Assembly: GCA_905236195.1 (NCBI GenBank)
Contig: CAJOOX010000082.1
Span: 1 to 33,121 of the forward strand
Direction: 5' to 3'
Source: an uncultured Bacteroidales bacterium
GTDB taxonomy: Bacteria; Bacteroidota; Bacteroidia; Bacteroidales; UBA3663
DNA: 33,121 nucleotides
Positions 1-9,174 of this stretch are shown here, piece by piece. The notes beneath the pieces are model-generated. The model saw nothing but the letters and a program-made list of their open reading frames with translations. It was not told where the DNA came from and made no database searches. The position numbers and the translations under genes are program-made. Position 1 is the stretch's first letter; each line of letters begins with the position of its first letter.

Positions 1-430
1 GCCGCGTCTCCCGAAAATCTGTGACGTCCAGATATTTCCCCGCGACACGAAATAAATCAGCTCATCACTTATTCACATTCATCCTTTTTTAAATGGGACC
101 ATTTCTGACAATTTATAACTAAAGTTTCCCACACCCATAAGAGGGTTTTGAATATAAAGTCCCGATAGCAAAAGAAGAGCTATCGGCACAAGTTCTTTGA
201 AATCTTGAAAAAAAATCTGAGGGAAATAACAGATTCTCAAAAATAATCTGTATATTGAAAACAGGTGCCTCTCCCCCTGTTCCGCCTCATTTATTCCCTC
301 TACAGATTTAACGGATTTCTCTGCTCTCATTAATCTGGTTAATCTGTTCATTCCGTAGCGACACCAGGCACATGTCACGGTGAGGGAATATTTAATCTTC
401 AACGTTATTTGCCGTTAAACAGCAGCTAAT
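1..430. other. Gene-free stretch downstream of the polysaccharide gene
   Basis: I see no convincing gene here. The region is AT-rich with long A and T runs. A reading frame of 107 codons on the minus strand (79-402) exists, but its sequence is driven by a degenerate AGATTAA/AATCTGT pattern around 300-350 and resembles no protein I know. A perfect 8-base inverted repeat, CCGATAGC at 162-169 and GCTATCGG at 179-186, could form a hairpin with a 9-base loop. No T tract follows on either strand, so it is not a typical intrinsic terminator. It may still mark the 3' end of the minus-strand transcript arriving from 431. Confidence 0.5.
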
Positions 431-2374
431 CTATCTGTCAAGAGCCTCGTACTTGGAGTGATTGCTCTTGTACTCGGGCACAATCTGTTTCATCTTGCGG
501 ACAGTGGCCATGTCGTCGTACCGGTTGGCGATGTCGATAAGTTCGCGGATCTCGCAATCTACCTCGGCATATTCGTACTCGCGGACCTCGGCAATGCGAA
601 TCTTCTCGTGGAACGAGGGTTTGGTTCCCTCGAGCTCATTGAGCACTTCCTCGTAAAGTTTCTCTCCATCGCGGAGTCCGGTGATTTTAATCTCGACGTC
701 CTTGGCACCCGAGAGGGCTATCATGCGACGGGCCAGGTCGATAATCTTAACGGGCTTGCCCATGTCGAAAACGAAGATCTCGCCACCCTTGCCCATGATG
801 CCTGCCTCGAGTACAAGCTTGCAGGCCTCAGGAATGAGCATAAAGAAGCGGGTGATGTCGGGATGGGTCACCGTGAGCGGGCCTCCGTTCTTCAACTGTT
901 CGCGGAACAAGGGAATCACAGATCCATTCGACCCTAATACATTACCAAATCGGGTGGTAACGAACTGGCAGGAATCCTGAGACTTCGAGGCTACATCTTT
1001 GTTTAAGCTTTGAACATAAATCTCGCAGATACGCTTGGAACAGCCCATAACGTTGGTGGGATTGACAGCCTTGTCGGTGGATACCATAACAAACTTGCGG
1101 ACACCGTACTTGACACTGAGGTCGGCAATGACTTTGGTGCCCCAGATATTGTTGATGACGGCCTGGGTGGGATTGTCCTCCATCATGGGCACGTGCTTGT
1201 AGGCAGCTGCGTGGAACACATATTCAGGACGAAACTCGGAGAAGATATGATCCATGCGGTCATGGTCGGTAATGGTGGTGACGACGGTCTCTGCCGGGAT
1301 GTCGGGGAAATCGCGCTTCATCATGAGACGGATGTCATGCTGGGGAGTCTCAGCCTGGTCGATGAGCATCATTGAAGCGGGTCCGAACTTGGCAACCTGA
1401 CGCACCATCTCGCTACCGATGGAACCTGCGGATCCGGTGATAAGGACACGGGCACCGCTCAACATCTTGCCAACCTCGTTGAGGCTGATCTTAATCTCGT
1501 CACGCGGGAGGAGATCCTCAATACTAACCTCGCGGAACTGCACGTTGGAGAAGTCGTCGTTCTTTCCAGTCCATTCCTGTGCTCCACGGGCCATATAAAT
1601 CTTAACCCCTTCGGCAATGAGCATGTCCTGAAACTCAGGCTCGCGCTGGAAGTCCTTAATGCGGTAGGGCGAGACAATGAGGCCGCGAATCTTGTTCTCG
1701 CGGATGACGACTCGCAGGTCGTCGTCGAGAGTATAGACGTGTTCGCGGGCTATCATGCTATTACTCAGCTTACTGTCATGCGAGATAAAGCCTCGGATTG
1801 TGAAGTGGGGCGGGTTCTGACTGCGGATGAACTTGGCAAGACCGACACCTCCGCTCATGGCTCCATAGATGAGTACGGGCAGAGCATCCTTGTCACGGGT
1901 AGTGATCTCGAAGAGCGTTTTGACCAAAACACGCAATCCCCACATCAGTACTGTGGCCATGACGTAGAGGAGTATAACGGCCCGCGCATTGATATTGGCA
2001 AAGAAGGGTGCCGACTCGAAGGCGTGCCACTTGGGCAGTTCGAAGAAATAATGCACACAAAGAGCCAGAACCATAGCCGTCAGGTTGGCGAAAGCCACGT
2101 TCTTGAGGTCGGCGAACGAGGAGTAGCGGATGATTCCGCTATAGGTATGGAATACCCGGAAGCACACCATGCTGATGACTACGTAGAGCAGAAGGATGCG
2201 CGAGAGCGGATGGAAATTGGTTGCCACAGCATCTCCTCCGTAGAAGAAATAGTAGACAATGTAGCCTGAGGCGTACACTATGAGAGCATCGAGCAGGAAG
2301 ATGCACCAATAGGGCAGTGCACTCTTGCTGAAGTACCAGTTGAAAACAGATTTTATATTAAACATAAAAAACAT
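431..2374 (-). CDS. Membrane-bound nucleotide-sugar 4,6-dehydratase (PglF/WbpM/CapD-like)
   Basis: This 647-residue protein belongs to the polysaccharide biosynthesis family that makes UDP-linked 4-keto-6-deoxy or epimerised sugars for capsule, O-antigen or glycoprotein glycans at the inner membrane. The first 150 residues hold about four membrane segments (near 22-45, 58-78, 92-112 and 130-150). A CoA-binding-like Rossmann domain (about 165-270) follows, then the catalytic short-chain dehydrogenase domain. The nucleotide-binding motif TGSAGSIG lies at 313-320 and AAAYKHVPMMEDN at 389-401. STDKAVNPTNVMGCSKR (432-448) has Met in place of the usual catalytic Tyr, as is normal in this family. 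Length is typical. Met4 (2365) is an alternative start. The gene stands alone behind a long leader, so the exact sugar cannot be inferred from neighbours. Confidence 0.93.
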   Translation of the reverse strand: MFFMFNIKSVFNWYFSKSALPYWCIFLLDALIVYASGYIVYYFFYGGDAVATNFHPLSRILLLYVVISMVCFRVFHTYSGIIRYSSFADLKNVAFANLTAMVLALCVHYFFELPKWHAFESAPFFANINARAVILLYVMATVLMWGLRVLVKTLFEITTRDKDALPVLIYGAMSGGVGLAKFIRSQNPPHFTIRGFISHDSKLSNSMIAREHVYTLDDDLRVVIRENKIRGLIVSPYRIKDFQREPEFQDMLIAEGVKIYMARGAQEWTGKNDDFSNVQFREVSIEDLLPRDEIKISLNEVGKMLSGARVLITGSAGSIGSEMVRQVAKFGPASMMLIDQAETPQHDIRLMMKRDFPDIPAETVVTTITDHDRMDHIFSEFRPEYVFHAAAYKHVPMMEDNPTQAVINNIWGTKVIADLSVKYGVRKFVMVSTDKAVNPTNVMGCSKRICEIYVQSLNKDVASKSQDSCQFVTTRFGNVLGSNGSVIPLFREQLKNGGPLTVTHPDITRFFMLIPEACKLVLEAGIMGKGGEIFVFDMGKPVKIIDLARRMIALSGAKDVEIKITGLRDGEKLYEEVLNELEGTKPSFHEKIRIAEVREYEYAEVDCEIRELIDIANRYDDMATVRKMKQIVPEYKSNHSKYEALDR

Positions 2375-2383
2375 AAAAAAAAT

Positions 2384-2578
2384 TCAGCATTGAACATTGA
2401 GTACGGCAACGCCAAGGCCCTTATGCAGCAGTGCAGGACCCAAGGTTGGCAATCCTGGTTGGAGTGTTAGTATTTGCCATAGAACCGAATGTACTACCTG
2501 TTCCGCGTTGGGTTCCGGACAAGTCACAATCCCCAAGGGGATGTGGCGGCTGGTCACGGGATGGTAGTTTTATGGTGA
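2384..2578 (-). other. Long 5' leader of the polysaccharide gene, with possible small ORF
   Basis: About 200 bases separate a TATCTTTG box from the dehydratase start. The leader contains a perfect palindrome (atccccaaggggat, 2528-2541). A frame open from near 2577 to a TAA at 2421-2423 contains one ATG (2480) encoding the 19-residue peptide MANTNTPTRIANLGSCTAA. Near the end, another frame stays open to a TGA at 2384-2386, and the two could be joined by a single frameshift near 2440. The base composition is more GC-rich than ordinary spacer here. This may be a regulatory leader, an upstream peptide or a decayed gene; the sequence alone does not decide. Confidence 0.45.
2389..2401 (-). repeat. 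TCAATGY heptamer repeat, copy A
   Basis: On the minus strand this reads CTCAATGTTCAAT, continuing with GC, i.e. TCAATGT followed by TCAATGC. It lies 15 bases upstream of the dehydratase start codon. The same 13-base core, with one variable base, recurs at 5152-5164 and 31587-31599. Confidence 0.7.
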
Positions 2579-2586
2579 CAAAGATA
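2579..2586 (-). promoter_or_regulatory. Promoter -7 box for the polysaccharide gene
   Basis: The minus strand reads TATCTTTG, an exact match to the Bacteroidetes TAnnTTTG -7 box. No TTTG or TTG lies 19-21 bases upstream, so this is a weaker prediction than the others in the window. If it is used, transcription begins near 2572 and leaves a leader of about 200 bases. Confidence 0.5.
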
Positions 2587-2650
2587 TGAATTTTTTAAGG
2601 AATTTTTACCATTGCTTTTGTTAAAAATGCAAAATTGGTCGCACATTGTG

Positions 2651-2679
2651 AAAAAAAATCCCCAAATGACACTTAGGGA
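2651..2679 (-). terminator. Intrinsic terminator of the MG2-protein operon
   Basis: Three bases after the stop codon at 2682-2684, the minus strand holds a hairpin whose arms are TCCCTAA and TTTGGGGA with a short loop. Eight T residues follow at once (2651-2658). This is the expected end of the operon running from 11122 down to 2682. Confidence 0.75.
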
Positions 2680-2681
2680 AA

Positions 2682-5153
2682 TCACTTATCAATTATCCTG
2701 ACCACATGGACGGGACGGCCGTCGAAGGTGAGTCCGGAGACAGTAATCTGGCGGGGACCTGTGTGGTCGGAGTTATAGAAATCGAACCGTGTGTTGCCAT
2801 CGGCACCGGTCTGGAGGGAGGGAATCCATCGGAGAGTCTTACGGAGATCAGGGAAGAGGGGTGCGAACCGCTGTTCGGGGGTAGCATAGACAGGATTGTA
2901 GAAATCCCGGGCGGGAGTATAACCGAACCGGCGGAAGGTGGCGAAGCGTCCATCGAGAGAGCCGCTCTGGATGACGGCACCCTCCTTGAGGAATACGTTG
3001 AGAACAACCTTGCCGGAGAAGGGTTCGATGGCATTCTGCATCTGGTCGATAATCTCGATGCGGGCCACATCCCCGGAACGGATGCGACGGAGCACACCGA
3101 TGGCGGAGAAGGGATTGTCGTAATGTTCGTCGTTGATGACGAAAGTGCCCCATTTACCCCAAGACATTGTCGTAGCGTTATTGGTGACGAAAGCATTGGC
3201 GACGGAGGTTTCCTCGGACTGGTTCCAGGAACCGGCCTCGTCGGAGGTCTCTTCGAGCCGCGACAGCCGCATGGACCATTCACTCTCGATGACCTGGTTG
3301 ATGAGCTGAAGAGCATCGTTGTACTCGTGGAGGTCGTAGTTGTCGGCAAGATATTCCGCATCGCGATAACGTTCGGTCGCGATACCCTTGAAGAAGGGCG
3401 ATTTGGATTTGCGCTGGTCTGTCACGACGATATTGTCGAGCATGACGGTACGCATACCGTCGCGTCCGACAAAGAGTTCACGTTCCGCCTGATTCCGCAC
3501 ATAGGACGCAAAATCGACACGGAACGGTTCACGATGGGAAGCCTCGGGGAAGACCTCGGGATCGAAGGTAAACTCGGGCATGATGGTTCGTTTGCCCGTG
3601 AGACGCAGGTTGAGGAGGGCCTGGTCGGGGAAATTAAGACCGCCCACAAAGAAGCGGTTGTCGTCGTCGAGACGGGCAGACCCGAAGGTGTTGCTCACCG
3701 TATCGACTATGGAAATCATTGGATTCTTGAGATTCTTAGGCAGATGGGTTACCTGACCCGTGACATACTCCTTCTCCTCAAGGGGGAACTCGAAGACACG
3801 GTCGGGATTGTAAACCAGCGAATCGGTGCGGAAACGGCACCAGCCATGGGTGAGCATCACGAGATCGAGGGCCGCAGTAGTGCCGGGAGCGTCACTGAAG
3901 TACCAGGCCGGATTGTGAATGTATCCACGGAGGTCGGAAGTGAGAAGAAGAGCGGACACGATGTTGTCGCTCCAGGGATCGTAGTCGGGATTGACGTAGC
4001 CGCAGTCAGTGACCGAGATGGCAAAATCACCCCTGAGCGGACTTCCGCCAGCATCCTGAAGATGGAGGTTCACGGCACAGTAGCCCTTGGGATCACGCGC
4101 GTTCCATGACATACGTATCTCGCCACCAGTCGCCTTGTCGGGCGTACGATGGAAGATGAGGCGTCGGGAAACGGGACAGCCGGCAGCATCGAGGAGCATG
4201 AGATGGCTGATGCCTTCACGGGTGTTGGAAAGATCGAGGGTCCCCTCCCCCGGCATGACCCGTTGGACAGCGACCACACGTGCTCCGGCATGCAGCAGGA
4301 GCGTGAGAGAATCGGAAACGGGGCCGGCCGCAAGGATGCGCCATGAGAGCGTGGAAGCATCCTGGGCAGTCACCTCGATGGCGAAGCCTGCAGACTGTGG
4401 CTCGGGCAGGGGCACGACATGCGAGACAGGTTGCTGGAGCGTGTCGAGCAGGGGCTGGTCGCAGTCTGGAGAAATGAGAGCCGTGACCACAGCCGAGAGA
4501 CCAGAGGCGGCAGGTATGCGGAAGGAGCCCATACCATCGTGAGAAGAACGCAGGGAGAGGATGTCGCGACCGTCAGCATCCCTTATCACCATTCGTACGG
4601 GCATTGGGAAGCCGTTATTTCCCTCAGCCTTAAAGGCCACGTTCTGGGTTTGTCCAGCAAGGAAACTGCCGCCCTCGGGGAAGAATTGCAGGGCGAAATC
4701 GGGATTGATGCGAACGTCCTCGGAAGCAGGTTCGGCAGGATTGACAACGGTGAGTTTCCGGGAGAAAAGAAAGTCGGTCGGGAAGTTCTGCATCCAAGTA
4801 GTGTAGGCCCGCAGTGTGTATTCGCCGGTACGGAGTTCGCCGGGCAGGGGCAGACAGTGATCGAAGCACAGACCTTCACGCAGGACCTTCCTACGCATGA
4901 CGGTGCAGTCGGCCGCGTTGAGCAGCTCGACAATGATGTAGTTGGACTTGACAACATAGGAGAGCCGGTCGGCAGTGGCAAGGGTACCTCGGAACCAGAT
5001 GGTGTCGCCGGCCTGATAGTAGGGCCGGTCGGTAGTGATGAAGAGTTTCTCCTGGGCTGTGGCCTGGTGGTAGCGGAAGAAATCGGCTACCTGGGCGCTT
5101 GCAGAGGAAAGGGAAAACAGAGCGAAAAACGAAAGTGTTAATTTACGGAACAT
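2682..5153 (-). CDS. Large exported MG2-domain protein with plug-like C-terminus
   Basis: The protein is exported and of unproven function, 823 residues from the start chosen here. It opens with a signal peptide (MFRKLTLSFFALFSLSSASA). An MG2-type macroglobulin domain follows (about 25-140), recognised by the run around KLFITTDRPYYQAGDTIWFRG, which is common in Bacteroidetes surface proteins. The middle is beta-rich with the motif MLTHGWCRF. The last quarter (about 680-760) resembles a TonB-receptor plug, with a segment around RSGDVARIEIID, but there is no barrel. A frame-extending ATG at 5183 exists, but it only translates the heptamer repeat, so the start at 5153 is preferred because it begins the signal peptide. 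It lies 199 bases after the outer-membrane barrel gene and may work with it at the outer membrane. Confidence 0.75.
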   Translation of the reverse strand: MFRKLTLSFFALFSLSSASAQVADFFRYHQATAQEKLFITTDRPYYQAGDTIWFRGTLATADRLSYVVKSNYIIVELLNAADCTVMRRKVLREGLCFDHCLPLPGELRTGEYTLRAYTTWMQNFPTDFLFSRKLTVVNPAEPASEDVRINPDFALQFFPEGGSFLAGQTQNVAFKAEGNNGFPMPVRMVIRDADGRDILSLRSSHDGMGSFRIPAASGLSAVVTALISPDCDQPLLDTLQQPVSHVVPLPEPQSAGFAIEVTAQDASTLSWRILAAGPVSDSLTLLLHAGARVVAVQRVMPGEGTLDLSNTREGISHLMLLDAAGCPVSRRLIFHRTPDKATGGEIRMSWNARDPKGYCAVNLHLQDAGGSPLRGDFAISVTDCGYVNPDYDPWSDNIVSALLLTSDLRGYIHNPAWYFSDAPGTTAALDLVMLTHGWCRFRTDSLVYNPDRVFEFPLEEKEYVTGQVTHLPKNLKNPMISIVDTVSNTFGSARLDDDNRFFVGGLNFPDQALLNLRLTGKRTIMPEFTFDPEVFPEASHREPFRVDFASYVRNQAERELFVGRDGMRTVMLDNIVVTDQRKSKSPFFKGIATERYRDAEYLADNYDLHEYNDALQLINQVIESEWSMRLSRLEETSDEAGSWNQSEETSVANAFVTNNATTMSWGKWGTFVINDEHYDNPFSAIGVLRRIRSGDVARIEIIDQMQNAIEPFSGKVVLNVFLKEGAVIQSGSLDGRFATFRRFGYTPARDFYNPVYATPEQRFAPLFPDLRKTLRWIPSLQTGADGNTRFDFYNSDHTGPRQITVSGLTFDGRPVHVVRIIDK

Positions 5154-5164
5154 TGAATATTGAG
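5152..5164 (-). repeat. TCAATGY heptamer repeat, copy B
   Basis: On the minus strand this reads CTCAATATTCAAT and runs straight into the start codon of the MG2-domain gene (CAATGTTCC, ATG at 5151-5153). The repeat therefore supplies the start codon. Confidence 0.7.
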
Positions 5165-5352
5165 CATTATTTCCCGGCGGCACAAATATGGAATCGCTTC
5201 GCGAGAAATTATAAAAAATTTATAAGTAAATTAAGAAAATGATTAAACAAAAACAGAGAAAACCATTTTCCCAGCGCCACCGGATTCTATAACCGATAAT
5301 CAATAACCGAAAATCCCACATCCGGAAGAAGGCAGTATTTGGGGTGCAAGGA

Positions 5353-8346
5353 CTAATCGCCGGGACGGTTTTCCTCGCCACCGGGCCCACCCATGGAACC
5401 GGCGCCACCCAGCATATTGGATTCGCCCATGCGGACGGTACGTTCATCGCGACGGCCTCCGGATCGGGATCCGGAACCTCCCCTATTGCCGCGACGACCA
5501 CCCATCTGGTTGAACTTGACTGAACAACCGACAAGGAAGTAGCGGCCGAGGGTTGTTGTCTCGCGATCAGACATCGAGGTGGCGGAGATGGTGCGGGAGA
5601 TGGAAGATTTCTCACCGAGGATGTCGAAAACCTTGATGAATGCCGAGAGGTTGCGTTTCTCGAGGAAGGTGCGGGAGATCTGGGCATTCCAAATGGTCTG
5701 GTTGCGGGTAACGCCTGCCGAAAAGCCACGACGTGCCGTATAGTTGACGTTGGAGGAGAAGCGGAACTGCCAGGGCAGCTCGCAGGTGATGTTGAAACGT
5801 CCTCCGAAGCGGTGCGTCGTACCGAGGCTGTTATTAGAGACCACCGTAGCCGATGCGTGCTGGACGGCATAGTTGGCATGGAGCTCGACATTGAGTTTCT
5901 CGCCACGATAGGCGATGCCGGCCTGGGTACTGGCTGACGAGGAGCGGGTCTGGTTGATTTCGGAGTCGGCACTCTGGAGGGAGGCATAACCTTTGGAGAC
6001 GGTATGAGCGAGGGTAGTTGAGGTCGTGACATACCACAGATTGTCGTAGAACGGATAGGAACCGCGATAGGTGCCGGTGATGTTCCATGAACCCAGTCCC
6101 CCGATGTTGACCGTCATGGTGGTATCGGTACGCAGGTCGGCACTGTACCAGCGTTTGGACGAGAGGTTGTTCCAGGAACCGCGTGCCGTGAGAGTAGCCT
6201 CGTGGGTGGTATATGTTTCGGCATTGAAGGAACGGTAGTTGATACGCAGATCCATGTTGTAGGACGGATCGAGGTCACTGTTGCCGAGCGACACATGTGT
6301 GGCCGAACTCTGGTTCTTGCGAGTGAGGAGCTGGGATGCTGAAGGCTGCTGGGTCTTACCGTTGAGGGTGACGCGGAGATAGGTGCGACGGTCCCAATAG
6401 TAACGGTATTCCAGACGTGGAGCATAATTGACATATCGACGGGTATAATCGCGATCGTGATCGCAGGCATCCTCGTAAGTCTGCCGTTGGGGAATGACAT
6501 CGATACCGATATTGAGGTTGCGTTTGGTGTTCACAAAACGGTAGGCCAGCGTTGCCGTAATGGAGCTCTGGTCGGTACGCGTATCGGAATTGTAGGCATC
6601 GGACGAGACATTGTTGACCGAGTCGGACCAGGCCTCACCGTTGCGGAAATGGTAGAGATGTTCGGCATGGGAGGAAGAGAGGCTGCCCGAGAGGGAGGCC
6701 TCGAGGAACTGATGATCGGCAAGAGGCTCCTGATGTGTGAGCCTCATGCGGAGACTGTTGCGGCGGTTGGACTCCTCCTGCCACTGGTCGATGACGGTAT
6801 CGTTGTCGAAACGAAGGTCAGCCACATAATCCGTGCTATAGGAAGTATAAGACTGGGTGTACTGATCTCCGTCGTTGGCTGTCCCCTGGAAATCGAGAGT
6901 CACGGATGAACGACGTCGTCCGCGAGCGGTAGGCATCTGGTAGCTATAGGTGGCGGAGAGACCGTACTGAATGCCCTTTTGGTCGAAATGGGCCGCACGT
7001 TCAGACTGGGATAGGAATGAGGTATTGAAGGTGTCGAGCGCGGACTCGAAGTCCTCGGGCGCCAGGTAACGCATAGATGAAGACCATTCATCGGTTCGAG
7101 TCCGGTTGAACTGGAGCGAAGGGCGGACCTGAACACGATGGGCACCGTTCTCACCCCATGTCTGTTCCCACTTGGTGTTGAGCTGGATGTTCTGGCTGGT
7201 GTTGCTACCTGAATTATGATTGTCGGCAGCGGTATTGCCCGTCTGAAGATAGTTGATGGTATGGGAACGCGAGTACTCGTCCTGAGAACTTCCGCCATAA
7301 AGGACATCTCCCCCGACGGCGAACGGTGTATTCTGGTCACGCATACGGTTACCCTCGTCATAGTTGACATTGACGCCTACCGACCAGGACGTGTTGAGAC
7401 CGTCACCCCGACGACCGCTGTTACGACGTCCGCGCATGGACGAAGACCCCATTACATTGTCGCCCATGTCACCGAATCCCGCATTGTTGGTATTACTGCC
7501 GGAAGCCACGAGGGCATTCTGCATATTGCCGCGAAAATAGCCGGCCATGCCACGCGTTTCCCACCGCATGTCGATATCGTCGCCATCGCCGAGGGCTCCT
7601 GCCGCATTCCCGAACCATCCCCTTCGCATCTTGGGTTTAAGTTTGAGGTTGATAACCTTTCGTCGTTCACCGTCGTCGATGCCCGTAAGACGAGCCTCTT
7701 CGGTTTTCATATCGACCACCTGGACCGACTCGAGCATATCGGCTGTCAGGTTCTTGGTAGTTGCCTGGATATTCTTGCCAAAGAACTCTTTACCGTCAAC
7801 ATAGACCTGCTGGACCGTCTCGCCCTGAGCTGTGATGGAACCGTCCTCGGCCACCTCAACGCCAGGCAGACGTTTCATGAGATCCTCGACGGTGGCGTCG
7901 GGCTGAGACTTATAGCTGTCGGCATAATATTCGACAGTATCCTCACGAATAAGCATCGGCGGAGGAGTGGCCGAGACAACAGTCTCGGCAATGGCATTGA
8001 GCGATTCCTGCAGATAGATGTCGGAGAGAGCGATGTTCCTGGAACTGGATCGTACAGTAAAGACCTTCTCCCCCTTCTGGAATCCCATGAAAGAGACATA
8101 GACGCAGAGACGCTCTGTGGCGCCCTTCATCTGCAGACGGGTGACGGGCAGAACGAACTGCCCGTTGGCATCGGAATAGCCGCCCACAATGAAGGTGGAG
8201 TCGGGCAATTGGAGCAACCGGACCGTCGCCCCAGACAAAGGAGTGTCGTCGGTGGCGGATGCAATGCGTCCCGTAACGGAGAAAGCGGCATGAACCTCGA
8301 GGAACGCGAAGAGGAAACTGAGAAATGAAAGGAATCTAAGCGCCAT
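5353..8346 (-). CDS. Outer-membrane beta-barrel protein with carboxypeptidase-like N-domain (TonB-receptor-like)
   Basis: This 997-residue protein begins with a signal peptide (about 1-20, cleaved after EVHA). A carboxypeptidase regulatory-like beta-sandwich follows (about 22-110), then a plug-like domain (about 125-235) with DLMKRLPGVEVAEDGSI and VQQVYVDGKEFFG. A long alternating aromatic/polar stretch typical of an outer-membrane barrel runs to about 940. This order fits the Bacteroidetes outer-membrane beta-barrel family related to TonB-dependent receptors. The last 50 residues are an unusual Gly/Arg-rich tail (GRRGNRGGSGSRSGGRRDER). Such proteins sit in the outer membrane; the substrate is unknown. 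It lies 33 bases after the PrsW-like gene and is probably co-transcribed with it. Confidence 0.85.
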   Translation of the reverse strand: MALRFLSFLSFLFAFLEVHAAFSVTGRIASATDDTPLSGATVRLLQLPDSTFIVGGYSDANGQFVLPVTRLQMKGATERLCVYVSFMGFQKGEKVFTVRSSSRNIALSDIYLQESLNAIAETVVSATPPPMLIREDTVEYYADSYKSQPDATVEDLMKRLPGVEVAEDGSITAQGETVQQVYVDGKEFFGKNIQATTKNLTADMLESVQVVDMKTEEARLTGIDDGERRKVINLKLKPKMRRGWFGNAAGALGDGDDIDMRWETRGMAGYFRGNMQNALVASGSNTNNAGFGDMGDNVMGSSSMRGRRNSGRRGDGLNTSWSVGVNVNYDEGNRMRDQNTPFAVGGDVLYGGSSQDEYSRSHTINYLQTGNTAADNHNSGSNTSQNIQLNTKWEQTWGENGAHRVQVRPSLQFNRTRTDEWSSSMRYLAPEDFESALDTFNTSFLSQSERAAHFDQKGIQYGLSATYSYQMPTARGRRRSSVTLDFQGTANDGDQYTQSYTSYSTDYVADLRFDNDTVIDQWQEESNRRNSLRMRLTHQEPLADHQFLEASLSGSLSSSHAEHLYHFRNGEAWSDSVNNVSSDAYNSDTRTDQSSITATLAYRFVNTKRNLNIGIDVIPQRQTYEDACDHDRDYTRRYVNYAPRLEYRYYWDRRTYLRVTLNGKTQQPSASQLLTRKNQSSATHVSLGNSDLDPSYNMDLRINYRSFNAETYTTHEATLTARGSWNNLSSKRWYSADLRTDTTMTVNIGGLGSWNITGTYRGSYPFYDNLWYVTTSTTLAHTVSKGYASLQSADSEINQTRSSSASTQAGIAYRGEKLNVELHANYAVQHASATVVSNNSLGTTHRFGGRFNITCELPWQFRFSSNVNYTARRGFSAGVTRNQTIWNAQISRTFLEKRNLSAFIKVFDILGEKSSISRTISATSMSDRETTTLGRYFLVGCSVKFNQMGGRRGNRGGSGSRSGGRRDERTVRMGESNMLGGAGSMGGPGGEENRPGD

Positions 8347-8379
8347 AGTATGAATATGACGGAAACGGGGGCGAAAGGT

Positions 8380-9147
8380 TTAAACTTCCTCAGGTGTCTG
8401 TTCGCCGGTTTCGTGATCCTGTCCGAGGTCGAAATAGACCTTGTCTATGGTAAAATGTTCAGAAATGCGTCGTTTGGACTCCTTCCACATCCACCAGCAG
8501 AACAGGAGAAGGATAATGAAGAGAATACCCGAGCCAAGGACTGATATGAACATACATATGGTGTCGTAAGTGCCATGCAGGAAGACGGGCACGAGAATCA
8601 TGAGCCAGCGATAACGCTGGACATGGGTAGAAGCCTCAGGATCAGTCCGACGTCTGGCATCCCAGTGCTGGAGACTGTAATAATAGCCCATGGCAACTGC
8701 GAAGAAGAAGTGGGCTGGAACAGCAAGGAAAGCACGGATGAAAGCCACCGTAGTCCAGTTGGACAGATCATCAAAAACATACATAATGTTCTCGACAGCA
8801 GCAAAACCCATGCCCACGCAACATGCATAGACGATGCCGTCGAGGTGTTCGTCGAAGGCTTCACACTTACGCAGGAAGAGGCCCAACATGATAAGTTTGG
8901 CGAGTTCCTCAGGTACAGCGGCCTGCATAAAGGCGGTATAGACACAGCCCCAGAGAGTGTCAGTTCCCGGATTATAAATCATGGTTACCGGCGTGGAAAA
9001 AAGCATGGACACGAAGACGGATCCGATGCCATAGAAGAAGGCTTTGAGAAGTTCATTGGCAGGTTCGGGCTTCATGCTGTCCTGGTGGTAGATGAAGCTG
9101 AGGAGGACGATAACGGGCAGCAGAGCTGCAAGAAGAATGATTGACAT
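8380..9147 (-). CDS. PrsW-family intramembrane metalloprotease
   Basis: This 255-residue multi-spanning membrane protein carries the family signatures. These are the EELAK motif at 80-84, DGIVYACCVGMGFAAVEN ending at Glu119-Asn120, His146 in PAHFFF and His191 in FLHGTYD. PrsW proteins are glutamic/metallo-type membrane proteases that, in Bacillus subtilis, cleave an anti-sigma factor. Here no anti-sigma gene is adjacent, so the substrate is unknown. It has at least six hydrophobic segments and a charged C-terminal tail. It starts 27 bases after the polyferredoxin gene and ends 33 bases before the barrel gene, so it is likely part of the same transcript. Confidence 0.9.
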   Translation of the reverse strand: MSIILLAALLPVIVLLSFIYHQDSMKPEPANELLKAFFYGIGSVFVSMLFSTPVTMIYNPGTDTLWGCVYTAFMQAAVPEELAKLIMLGLFLRKCEAFDEHLDGIVYACCVGMGFAAVENIMYVFDDLSNWTTVAFIRAFLAVPAHFFFAVAMGYYYSLQHWDARRRTDPEASTHVQRYRWLMILVPVFLHGTYDTICMFISVLGSGILFIILLLFCWWMWKESKRRISEHFTIDKVYFDLGQDHETGEQTPEEV

Positions 9148-9174
9148 TTCGAAATTGACAGTTATGTTGGTTAC

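Noticed and set aside
79..402. A 107-codon reading frame on the minus strand
   Set aside because: No recognisable domain; part of it follows a degenerate AGATTAA/AATCTGT pattern typical of intergenic sequence, and no promoter or good start is seen.
2706..4109. A 467-codon plus-strand reading frame
   Set aside because: It lies wholly opposite the MG2-domain gene, which has a signal peptide and family motifs; the plus frame has none and reflects codon bias of the true gene.
7216..8328. A 370-codon plus-strand reading frame
   Set aside because: It is antisense to the outer-membrane barrel gene and shows no family pattern, signal or promoter.
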